A DNA stretch of 22,154 nt from a virus, in IMG/VR virus record IMGVR_UViG_3300032331_001408, positions 1 to 22,154 of that record; one strand, given 5' to 3'. Shown here piece after piece: positions 8,651 through 15,192 of the stretch (position 1 is the first letter of the stretch; each line of letters begins with the position of its first letter). The translations under genes were made by a program, and so were the position numbers. The notes beneath the pieces were generated by a model. That model searched no databases and was not told the origin of the DNA. It saw nothing but the letters and a program-made list of their open reading frames with translations.

Positions 8651-10162
8651 TTATTTTGCTACTTGGTTATTGGTATCAGCTGGTGGTGGAGTATTTACGG
8701 AAGAACCGCCGCCTTGTCCAGCAGCAATAGTCTCTAGTGCGTTTGCGGATCTCTCGGTGTTCTTATCAATATTGTCAAGTGCGCTTACTCTTGATACGGC
8801 AGATAATACGTCACCACCGCCAACTTTTTGCAGACTTGAAGCAGCTTGGAAAATTCCTACGTTTAGATCTTCCTTTTTAACGTTTCGTTTTTGAAGTTCA
8901 TCTAATACGTCTTGACCAGCTTTCGTCTTTCCTACGCCTTCAGACTTCAATCTAGCAATAAATTCGCCTTGTGACTCGCCTGGATACCTAGCACCAAATT
9001 TGTTTATATCTGGCGCTGAAGTATATTTCTGTGTTTGTTTTACCATATTGTAATTAGTCATAGCTTGAACAGGTCCACCCTGTAATAAGCCAGCTACACC
9101 AGCGACAAGAGCGCCGTCAAAGCCAAGTATATTTTTAGTTGTTTGTTTTACTGATACATCGGTTGTTTGAGAAAGCAAATCGGCAGCTTCTTGTTTGCTT
9201 ATTTTACCAGCATTATATTTTCCTATAATCTGATCTCTTGTAAGTGCTGTTTGTTGAGAAAAACCATATACTTTGTCAGAAACTTTAGCTTTAATAGTTT
9301 CAATTAAATTTGTAGCAGATCTATTACCTTGAGCAGCTGACTCTATTTCAGATGGTGTAAGATGAGGCGCATTTTTACCTAATTTCTCTATTTCCAATGA
9401 TCCTTCTCTCAACAAAGGTATCATGTTCTTAAACTCATTACCAAGTAATTGAGTTCCAATACGCGCTATTTCTGCGTCACCAGCATTGTTTTTATACGCG
9501 TCAGAAAGTCGTTTTAATATATCAATGTTTGTAACACTTCCGTCCCTAACACCAGCCATACTGATCTTGAGACGATTAAAAGCCAATACACCAGCGCCAC
9601 CTTCCATTTTAGCTTGTCCTAGCACTTCATTTGCCTTTGCCATAGCATTTGTAAATGTCTCTATGCTTACACCTGTCATTTGAGCAGCGTAGCCGTATTT
9701 TTGAACTTCGTCGGTTGATAAACCTGTTATTCTAGATGTTTTCTGGATTGTTCTAGCATACTGTGTTCCTTCTTGAACAGCTTGAACAAACATTTTAGCT
9801 GCTTCAGCGCCAGCGTTTAGTGCTGTTGTAAATAAATTAAAACCAGATAATGTTGAAGCTAGACTAGAAGTTAGCTCGTTACTAAATTGTTCGCTGTAAC
9901 CTTTTTCCCAGGGAAATGGTTGCCTACTTTGTTTTGAAACGGCTGTTTTCTGTTGACCAGGTAGAGGGGGTGGCAAACTACTTCCTGGTTGACCTGGCGG
10001 CGGCGTAGGTGGCGTAGGCGGCGTAGGTGGCGTAGGTGGCGTCGGCGGCTTAGGTGGTGTAGGTGGTTTTCCACCGCCTTCGGCTTCGATCTGACCTGGA
10101 ATTTTAACGTTACTTAACCCAGACGTATCCGCTACAAATTTAATTTTTACTTCGTCGCTCAT
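8651..10162 (-). CDS. Tail tape measure protein
   Basis: A 503-residue protein that likely sets tail length and helps DNA entry. The N-terminal part (MSDEVKIKFVADTSGLSN) is a common opening of tape measure proteins. A proline/threonine linker of repeated PPT units follows at about residues 31-56, encoded by 9-base DNA repeats. The rest is mostly helical and Ala/Lys/Gln-rich, with GAEAAKMFVQAVQEGTQYAR and TGLSTDEVQKYGYAAQMTG, typical of tape measures, and a hydrophobic stretch around LGFDGALVAGVAGLLQGG. It is short for the family; at about 0.15 nm per residue the tail would be near 75 nm. Its ATG overlaps the stop of the upstream chaperone-like gene by four bases. Confidence 0.8.
   Translation of the reverse strand: MSDEVKIKFVADTSGLSNVKIPGQIEAEGGGKPPTPPKPPTPPTPPTPPTPPTPPPGQPGSSLPPPLPGQQKTAVSKQSRQPFPWEKGYSEQFSNELTSSLASTLSGFNLFTTALNAGAEAAKMFVQAVQEGTQYARTIQKTSRITGLSTDEVQKYGYAAQMTGVSIETFTNAMAKANEVLGQAKMEGGAGVLAFNRLKISMAGVRDGSVTNIDILKRLSDAYKNNAGDAEIARIGTQLLGNEFKNMIPLLREGSLEIEKLGKNAPHLTPSEIESAAQGNRSATNLIETIKAKVSDKVYGFSQQTALTRDQIIGKYNAGKISKQEAADLLSQTTDVSVKQTTKNILGFDGALVAGVAGLLQGGPVQAMTNYNMVKQTQKYTSAPDINKFGARYPGESQGEFIARLKSEGVGKTKAGQDVLDELQKRNVKKEDLNVGIFQAASSLQKVGGGDVLSAVSRVSALDNIDKNTERSANALETIAAGQGGGSSVNTPPPADTNNQVAK
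10002..10068 (-). repeat. 9-base tandem repeats coding PPT linker
   Basis: Near-identical 9-base units (plus strand ggtggcgta / ggcggcgta) run through this stretch and code for the repeated Pro-Pro-Thr units of the tape measure linker. Copy number could easily change by slippage. Confidence 0.75.
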
Positions 10163-10734
10163 TTGTTTTTCTTATATTGCTCAGATAATTTTTGAGCTAA
10201 TTCCATAGCTTTAATATCATCATCGGTTATTATTACTATTTCTGCGCCTTCCGAAATAGCGTTAGAAACATACATCCAAATAGCTTCACTTTCAGGCATT
10301 GTCCAAGCTTGTTCGTAAGTTAGGCCAATTTTCATTAAACCTGTAATACATGATAGTATTAGGTTTATACCTGTTTTAGATTTCTTTTCTTTCTTATCCC
10401 AAATTACAGGATGATTTTCCTGCATTGAAATATACTCAGTCAATTTTCCTAATTCGGACAAATAGTAATCATTATCATTAAGAAACTTTAACAATAAAAT
10501 GCTGTCTTGCTCTTTAACTTTCAAGGTTAGCATTTCTTCTAGATTATGTGTTGATAGGATTTTTATAGCTGTAATTAGATCCTGAGGGGACATTACCTTA
10601 TCGGTAAATACAGCTGGAGACTCAATATCCTCCAATATCAACCTATGTCTTAATGTAATTGGTAAAATTACATAGCCACCCACTTCCATTTTGAGTATGG
10701 AAGTCTTTACGGACTGTGTATAGCGGCTATCCAT
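10159..10734 (-). CDS. Putative tail assembly chaperone
   Basis: A 191-residue, mostly helical, soluble protein immediately upstream of the tape measure, the place of the tail assembly chaperone (lambda gpG-like) that binds the tape measure during tail assembly. It contains GINLILSCITGLMKIGLTYEQAWTMPE, with a helical 'YEQAWTMPE' segment like those of chaperones and related phage proteins, and an acidic/lysine end. The start at 10732-10734 lies in the loop of an 8-base-pair hairpin; an alternative start is Met16 at 10689. The four-base overlap with the tape measure replaces the usual frameshift extension, and no good slippery site was found. Assignment is mainly from position. Confidence 0.55.
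   Translation of the reverse strand: MDSRYTQSVKTSILKMEVGGYVILPITLRHRLILEDIESPAVFTDKVMSPQDLITAIKILSTHNLEEMLTLKVKEQDSILLLKFLNDNDYYLSELGKLTEYISMQENHPVIWDKKEKKSKTGINLILSCITGLMKIGLTYEQAWTMPESEAIWMYVSNAISEGAEIVIITDDDIKAMELAQKLSEQYKKNK
10682..10704. repeat. Inverted repeat inside chaperone gene start
   Basis: Arms acttccat and atggaagt are perfect complements of 8 bases with a 7-base loop, within the first 20 codons of the gene and next to a second hairpin over its start codon. Confidence 0.5.
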
Positions 10735-10744
10735 GTGCCGCTAT
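10720..10744 (-). promoter_or_regulatory. Hairpin holding the chaperone start codon
   Basis: Arms atagcggc (10720-10727) and gccgctat (10737-10744) are perfectly complementary over 8 bases. The start codon at 10732-10734 is in the 9-base loop. In mRNA this could limit or time translation of the chaperone-like gene; that role is inferred. Confidence 0.45.
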
Positions 10745-10747
10745 TGA

Positions 10748-11086
10748 TTAAGCAATCTCCTGGTATTTAATTCCTTTTACAGATAACTTGCGAAACTCTT
10801 GATTGCTACCGCGATCTGTTACATCCTTAACGATGTAGGAAACTCCACCATAGGTTAATTTGCTACCAATCGCTACGCTATCTTGAGACGAAACTACGCC
10901 TTCAATAGTGATTTCATTACGAGAGTCATCTAAACGATTAGTGATCACGCGACCTTGTTCGTCCATTACTTCAATGTCTAATGCAAAACGTTGAGTATGG
11001 CTATCAGACTGAACTACAATACCTGTAACCTCGTCTAATGGTCCGAAAACTAAAGCTACTCCAAATTCTGTGGGGGATGAAGGCAT
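10748..11086 (-). CDS. Putative tail tube / minor tail protein
   Basis: A 112-residue, beta-rich protein with no recognised family, starting MPSSPTEFGVALVFGPLDEV. The C-terminal half, GSKLTYGGVSYIVKDVTDRG, resembles the Y-x-V-x-x-V strand pattern of small connector and tube proteins, and a similar pattern occurs in the neck gene at 12494-12832. It lies between a tail-terminator-like gene and the chaperone/tape measure pair, where the tail tube gene belongs. It is small for a tube protein, so a minor tail or connector part is possible. A copy of the 15-base motif lies 18 bases ahead of the start, and no Shine-Dalgarno site is visible. It would be the first gene of the tail block. Confidence 0.5.
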   Translation of the reverse strand: MPSSPTEFGVALVFGPLDEVTGIVVQSDSHTQRFALDIEVMDEQGRVITNRLDDSRNEITIEGVVSSQDSVAIGSKLTYGGVSYIVKDVTDRGSNQEFRKLSVKGIKYQEIA

Positions 11087-11104
11087 AATGAAAGATTATA
11101 TCTA

Positions 11105-11119
11105 TTGCCAAATGTCAAA
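11105..11119 (-). promoter_or_regulatory. Late-block motif, copy 2 (tail block)
   Basis: Minus-strand TTTGACATTTGGCAA, a full match to TTKGACWWWWGGCWA, lies in the 28-base gap before the tail tube candidate. A TATAAT follows, but only 12 bases after TTGACA, too close for a normal sigma-70 promoter. Confidence 0.6.
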
Positions 11120-11549
11120 CGGCTGGCGGGATTACCGCTACAGCTGTATAAGTTATCATATTTCCGTAATTTCGGCTTTTCATGCCTTCTTCATCAGCTT
11201 CTATCCAGCAAGCGTATAACTTACCTTCAGATCCGTTGTAATTCCATAGACTTTGTAGAGCTGCTAAATCAGCCATAAGACCATGAACTTTGCTTACTCG
11301 CGTCCTATGGGTTTCTAGGGTATCATCGTCGGCAGATGAATAAACGTAGATTTCCATTTTAACCTGATAATTACCCAACGGACTAGCGCCTAAATCCTTA
11401 TCTGGCTTAGAATTGGAAGCTGATACAATAATCAATGGCAAAGATCTTACATCATCGGTAACGCCCTTGTGAACAGGCGTATCGGTTATGTTTGCGGCAA
11501 GATAAGCTGAAAACTTATCTTCTAAAATGGATCGTATTAAGGAACTCAT
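11115..11549 (-). CDS. Putative tail terminator / completion protein
   Basis: A 144-residue protein with a helical N-terminus (MSSLIRSILEDKFSAYLAAN) and the segment YQVKMEIYVYSSADDDTLETH. It has the size and layout of tail terminator proteins (lambda gpU-like, about 130 residues): helix, then strands, a D/T-rich turn and a helix with RTRVSKVHGLMADL. It would cap the tail tube and form the head-tail interface. It lies directly downstream of a neck protein gene and upstream of the tail tube candidate, matching lambda order. No close motif proves it. Its start has only weak purines (GAAGAA) upstream. Confidence 0.55.
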   Translation of the reverse strand: MSSLIRSILEDKFSAYLAANITDTPVHKGVTDDVRSLPLIIVSASNSKPDKDLGASPLGNYQVKMEIYVYSSADDDTLETHRTRVSKVHGLMADLAALQSLWNYNGSEGKLYACWIEADEEGMKSRNYGNMITYTAVAVIPPAV

Positions 11550-11552
11550 AAA

Positions 11553-12497
11553 TTATTCTTCGGAAATAGTAAAACCTGGATTTTTAGGGGCAAGGTGGAA
11601 TATTTTGTTAGCTTGTCCGTTTTTAACAAGTTTTGCAAGCATTTCAACGCGCATAGAATAAGCCCTATGGTTCATGGCAATTTTATAATTATTCTTTGTT
11701 TCAACGTGCAAACCTTGACTCATATTTCCTACAGTTACGGCTGGCATACTTTTATCATCAAGTTGATTGATAAATATCTCTCTACCCCATTGATTTCCTT
11801 TAATCCACATGGGGGCGCTAATACTACCAAGTTGACTACCAGCGCCATACCAAGCTGCTTTAAGCTCGCCTACGCGTTTCTGGACTTGTCTGGAGTAATT
11901 GTCTAAAGCGGCTTTATCAACAGCATAGGTTGTGTATTTAGCATTTTTTTCCATAGAGTCGAAGTAAAGACTAGTCTTAGTTCCCCCTCTATTTGTTTCA
12001 TGTGCTGATTTCAAATCACCTTTATATAATTGTGAAAAATCAACAGATTTTGCACTATGACCTTCTTTAGCAAATTTCCATTTATTAAATCTTTTCCACA
12101 TTTTAGAACCTTCCGAACCATACGGATCTTCATTTAACCATTTAGGCAAAGTTGGGTCATTGTTTTCACGTCTAAGTCTTACCCAAGCATAAAAAACAGC
12201 TTCCTTACCATGAGAGTAAATTTCTGGTGCTTTAACATACGCCAGGGGGGTGAATAGCTTTCTTAATTGTGCGTCAACAATCCCCATGCCCTTTTTCTGA
12301 GCCGCTAAGCCCTTACCAGACCCTTTTGACCAATCGAGCGTGGGTTCGGTATAGTCCAGCATATCATCGCAGAATAACCTAGCTTGCTTACGGATTAACT
12401 TAGAGGCGCATTGAGCCATTACAGCAATATACAACGCTAGAGTCTGTTGAAACTCTTGCATATTTACCACTACGCCCTTAGTTACCTTAATTATCAT
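11553..12497 (-). CDS. Putative neck / head-tail joining protein
   Basis: A 314-residue protein with no firm family match. It begins MIIKVTKGVVVNMQEFQQTL, has a helical N-terminal part with many Lys/Arg, a central WLNEDPYGSEGSKMWKRFNKWKF segment unusually rich in Trp and charge, and ends HLAPKNPGFTISEE. Order between a connector-like gene and a tail-terminator-like gene corresponds to lambda gpZ or HK97 gp10, but it is about 100 residues longer than those. The ATG at 12497 is chosen because it overlaps the upstream stop as ATGA and has AAAGGA five bases before it; an upstream TTG-type start at 12530 lies inside the preceding gene. Confidence 0.55.
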   Translation of the reverse strand: MIIKVTKGVVVNMQEFQQTLALYIAVMAQCASKLIRKQARLFCDDMLDYTEPTLDWSKGSGKGLAAQKKGMGIVDAQLRKLFTPLAYVKAPEIYSHGKEAVFYAWVRLRRENNDPTLPKWLNEDPYGSEGSKMWKRFNKWKFAKEGHSAKSVDFSQLYKGDLKSAHETNRGGTKTSLYFDSMEKNAKYTTYAVDKAALDNYSRQVQKRVGELKAAWYGAGSQLGSISAPMWIKGNQWGREIFINQLDDKSMPAVTVGNMSQGLHVETKNNYKIAMNHRAYSMRVEMLAKLVKNGQANKIFHLAPKNPGFTISEE

Positions 12498-12832
12498 TGT
12501 TCCTTTGTTTGAACCCTCATAATAACCCAAGCGGAAGGCGGGCGATCTGCAACAGCCACAATTCGATAGTCTTGGTCGTTATAAGTAACAATGTTACCAT
12601 AAGCTGCAAGGCCAGGATTATTGTTGTGATCTGTCCTAAGAACCTTTACTTCAAAAGTTGTAGAATTAAGGAAACCACCTGTTTCCAAATCCTGTAATAC
12701 CATAGGCGATGAAATCATCACCTTTAGCGCTACAGGTGTTCCAGCAGGAACTTTTTTGATGGTGACGTTCTTACCTATCTCATTTAAGATAGAAAGAGCG
12801 TCAGAAGTGAACGTAGTCCAAATGTCTGACAT
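12494..12832 (-). CDS. Putative head-tail connector protein
   Basis: A 112-residue protein beginning MSDIWTTFTSDALSILNEIG. It combines an N-terminal helix with a strand-rich C-terminal half, AYGNIVTYNDQDYRIVAVAD, a pattern typical of small head-closure or gpFII-like joining proteins. It directly follows the capsid gene and its terminator, the expected neck position. The ATG at 12832 is preferred to a TTG at 12844 because the 15-base motif covers that TTG. It overlaps the next gene by four bases. Assignment is by size, strand pattern and order. Confidence 0.55.
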   Translation of the reverse strand: MSDIWTTFTSDALSILNEIGKNVTIKKVPAGTPVALKVMISSPMVLQDLETGGFLNSTTFEVKVLRTDHNNNPGLAAYGNIVTYNDQDYRIVAVADRPPSAWVIMRVQTKEQ

Positions 12833-12837
12833 AACTA

Positions 12838-12852
12838 TAGCCAAATGTCCAA
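12838..12852 (-). promoter_or_regulatory. Late-block motif, copy 3 (neck block)
   Basis: Minus-strand TTGGACATTTGGCTA, matching TTKGACWWWWGGCWA, directly follows the capsid terminator and its T tract and ends five bases before the connector start. Terminator followed at once by the motif supports a transcription start function. Confidence 0.6.
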
Positions 12853-12887
12853 AAACAGAGAAGGCGGCTCTTATTTGAGCCGCCTTC
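12850..12887 (-). terminator. Rho-independent terminator after capsid gene
   Basis: A perfect 11-base-pair stem, gaaggcggctc with gagccgccttc around a 6-base loop (12860-12887), is followed on the minus strand by TCTGTTTTTG. It lies about 37 bases past the capsid stop. A smaller 6-base-pair hairpin (12903-12920) sits between stop and terminator. Confidence 0.85.
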
Positions 12888-12924
12888 TTGCATTGGCGCG
12901 ATAGGACTACTACAAGTCCTAAAA

Positions 12925-13824
12925 TTACGCGGTGAGGTTAATGCGTTGGAGAGCGTCAGGATTACCCTTAGACGAACCAACTAACCAATTTGCACTAAGT
13001 TTGTGCAAGCCAGCAGACCAATCATACCAATAGCGGAGAGCGTATGAGAATTGGCTATCTGGATCGGTTACGATGGTTTGTTCGCCACCACCTGTGGTAG
13101 GTGCAGCAGGAACGCGGGTAACAACAACTAAACCTTCTTTGCAAGATACTACACCATTAAGGGTAGCGTCAATGCCAGAAGCTTCAAAGCCGTTATATTC
13201 GTAGAAATCAATGCCATGTATCATTCCCAAGCGATTTCCGCGAATAACGTCGGAAGTTCCGATAGAGAAAGCTTGTGCAACAGCAGGATCGCTAACTAAT
13301 TGTTGATAAATGTCAGGTGAAACTAAAGCAGAACGACCTTCTTGAGGAAGATTTGCTTTGGTTAATGATTTAGCGATATTGCTTACAGCAATACGATTGA
13401 AGTTACCAATGGTTCCATTGTAACCTGAAGCGAAAGATCCGTCAACTTTACCAAGAACTTGGTCGAACAAGCTCTTAACTACGGCATTTGCCATAGGTGC
13501 CATGAAAAGGCGGCGCAGACGATCTAAGCTAAGGGTTGCAACTTCGTAGTCAGTAAATTCAATAGTGACGTGCTTTTGGTCAGCTAAGGTTACAGGAACG
13601 TCTGTAGAAACAGCGTCTGAAGCTACGAAACCTGTTGCTTTGCTGTAGTTAGCGGCGGTAAATTTACCAGCGTAACGAGTGTGGACAGTAGTTCCGCGTT
13701 CAGCGACGTAAGCGCCGAAATCAGTTACTGCGATCTTTGTGAGCGGCTGAAGCTGTGGAACCAGGGTTCGTAAGCTTTCTTCAGCAACTAGTTGGAGTGT
13801 TAATCCACCGATGTTATTGGACAT
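12925..13824 (-). CDS. Major capsid protein
   Basis: A 299-residue protein taken as the HK97-fold major capsid protein that builds the head shell. It has an N-terminal arm (MSNNIGGLTLQLVAEESLRT), the typical segment TVHTRYAGKF ... DVPVTLADQKHVTIEFTDYE seen in P22-like and related capsid proteins, a long helix SLDRLRRLFMAPMANAVVKS, and a C-terminal strand-rich part. Position after protease and scaffold and before the neck genes is exactly as expected, and the gene ends at a strong terminator. No Shine-Dalgarno site is evident; the 25 bases upstream are A+T-rich (CCATATAATTAAAAATT). The gene's G+C is higher than that of the tail genes. Confidence 0.85.
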   Translation of the reverse strand: MSNNIGGLTLQLVAEESLRTLVPQLQPLTKIAVTDFGAYVAERGTTVHTRYAGKFTAANYSKATGFVASDAVSTDVPVTLADQKHVTIEFTDYEVATLSLDRLRRLFMAPMANAVVKSLFDQVLGKVDGSFASGYNGTIGNFNRIAVSNIAKSLTKANLPQEGRSALVSPDIYQQLVSDPAVAQAFSIGTSDVIRGNRLGMIHGIDFYEYNGFEASGIDATLNGVVSCKEGLVVVTRVPAAPTTGGGEQTIVTDPDSQFSYALRYWYDWSAGLHKLSANWLVGSSKGNPDALQRINLTA

Positions 13825-13849
13825 AATTTTTAATTATATGGGGTTGAGA

Positions 13850-14311
13850 TTATTTAATTCCAGCGGCGCGAATAATCGCAGCGCGGTTTTTAGTATAAAA
13901 TTCGGAAGCACCTTTGGGATCTTTTTCTTTCATAAGAACCCACTCTTTAGAAATTTCTTCGTCGCTCTTTCCAGCGTCGTTCATATTGACAGGTGAAACT
14001 TCTACAGGATCTACGCCAGCGGAAGCTACGATAGAAGCGGCTTTTTTACCAGCTGACTCAATTTGTTTTGAAATTGCTTCTTTTTCTGAAGCGAGAGTTG
14101 ATACTGAAGCTTCAAGTGCTGTGATCTTTGCTAACAGCGCGTTTTTATCTGCTGTAAGACCATCAACAAGCGCTAATGTTTCGCTAAGTTTTGTTTCACT
14201 TGCGGCTGCTAATTCTTTTGCAGCTAATACTTCTTTGTGCGCATTTTCAACTTCGGCAGACTTGCCTGAGAGTGCGTCTTTTAAGCTGGTAACGATTTCT
14301 TCAATGCTCAT
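13850..14311 (-). CDS. Putative scaffolding protein
   Basis: A 153-residue, Ala/Glu/Lys/Ser-rich protein with a long predicted coiled coil from about residue 15 to 95 (KSAEVENAHKEVLAAKELAA, SVSTLASEKEAISKQIESAG). It ends in a basic stretch, TKNRAAIIRAAGIK. Scaffolds guide capsid assembly and are then removed by the head protease; this gene lies between protease and capsid genes, where scaffolds lie in many lambda-like phages. The C-terminal helix and basic end would fit the capsid-binding part of a scaffold. The 15-base motif lies eight bases before the start. No enzymatic motif is seen. Confidence 0.7.
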   Translation of the reverse strand: MSIEEIVTSLKDALSGKSAEVENAHKEVLAAKELAAASETKLSETLALVDGLTADKNALLAKITALEASVSTLASEKEAISKQIESAGKKAASIVASAGVDPVEVSPVNMNDAGKSDEEISKEWVLMKEKDPKGASEFYTKNRAAIIRAAGIK

Positions 14312-14319
14312 TGTAATAA

Positions 14320-14334
14320 TTGCCTATTGTCAAA
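14320..14334 (-). promoter_or_regulatory. Late-block motif, copy 4 (scaffold/capsid)
   Basis: Minus-strand TTTGACAATAGGCAA, matching TTKGACWWWWGGCWA, fills most of the 23-base gap between the protease stop and the scaffold start, ending eight bases before the ATG. Confidence 0.6.
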
Positions 14335-15177
14335 TTATTCGATATTTGAAGCTCTTTCAAGGACTTCGTTTAAGCTGCTGCAAATACCTGTAATCATACA
14401 TTTCTCGGCAGCTTTTTTACCGCTAAAAGATTGGCCTTCCATATCTTCGTCTTTAATCATGCTTCTTACCTTTTTAACGTCTTTTTTGAACGTATTATGG
14501 GTTTCAGTAACATCATTTTGAAGGAAATCGTGTTGATCTTTGCTTAACGACGTCCCCTCGATACCCATACCCTTGTATTTACCAGATTTAATTACTTCCA
14601 TTTTGATACCTTCGTTGGCAAAAGCTTCGGTGTAATCAGGAATAGCCATATAGACACCGACTGAACCAATTTCAGATGACTCGGTAGCCAGGAATTGATT
14701 GGATTGAGAGGCCAGGTAATAGGAAGCTGAGTGACAATCGGTTTCGGTATATGAAATCGTATTTTTAATTGCACCCAAAGCTCTAATCTTAGCGGCAAGT
14801 TCTGGAACGCCTGTTACTGTGCCACCTGGACTATTGTGTTCAAACACAACAGTTTTAATTTCTGGATCTTGTGCAACTTCATCAACCCAAGATGAAATAT
14901 CATCAACATCAATAGCGCCGCAAAGTCTATCTAATTGACCTAGATTTTTACCAATAACTCCCTTAACAGGAATTACGGCTACTGATCCGTTTTTTTCCAT
15001 CATAGGCGGTTTTCCAAAAATCAATTCCATAAATTGAGATACTTCAGAAAAGTTTTTTTCAAAAGGAACATTTAATTCTTCGATTTTCTCCATGTATGCT
15101 AATGCAATAGATGGTTTAATCATCAAAGGTTTATTATTTGTAAATGCTGTTTTAATATGGTTCATTGTATGTTTCAT
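14335..15177 (-). CDS. S49-family head maturation protease
   Basis: A 280-residue member of the SppA/lambda gpC-type serine peptidases that trim the prohead. After an N-terminal segment there is VAVIPVKGVIG, the NSPGG segment (about 115-119) and SYTETDCHSASYYLASQ, in which Ser150 aligns with the catalytic Ser of SGGYY in SppA. IGSVGVYMAIPDY (about 170-182) and SGKYKGMG follow, with Lys202 as the likely general base. The 52-residue Ser-Lys spacing equals that of Bacillus SppA. Length fits a head protease without a fused scaffold, which agrees with a separate scaffold gene next door. It follows the portal gene with a 15-base gap, as in lambda-like head operons. Confidence 0.88.
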   Translation of the reverse strand: MKHTMNHIKTAFTNNKPLMIKPSIALAYMEKIEELNVPFEKNFSEVSQFMELIFGKPPMMEKNGSVAVIPVKGVIGKNLGQLDRLCGAIDVDDISSWVDEVAQDPEIKTVVFEHNSPGGTVTGVPELAAKIRALGAIKNTISYTETDCHSASYYLASQSNQFLATESSEIGSVGVYMAIPDYTEAFANEGIKMEVIKSGKYKGMGIEGTSLSKDQHDFLQNDVTETHNTFKKDVKKVRSMIKDEDMEGQSFSGKKAAEKCMITGICSSLNEVLERASNIE

Positions 15178-15192
15178 TTTATATAAAATAAA

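Noticed and set aside
10159-10185. Programmed -1 frameshift from chaperone gene into tape measure (GAAAAAC)
   Set aside because: The heptamer is a poor slippery site, the shift would fuse directly to the tape measure start, and the genes already overlap with their own ATG.
11093-11119. Sigma-70 promoter from TTGACA and TATAAT before the tail tube candidate
   Set aside because: The spacing is only about 12 bases and the other four motif copies have no -10 box at a fixed distance.
13914-14393. Plus-strand open frame of 159 codons
   Set aside because: It is antisense to the scaffold and protease genes, which have clear family features, and is a by-product of their codon bias.
14592-14798. Second minus-strand frame inside the protease gene
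   Set aside because: Fully contained in the well-supported protease frame covering the catalytic Ser region.
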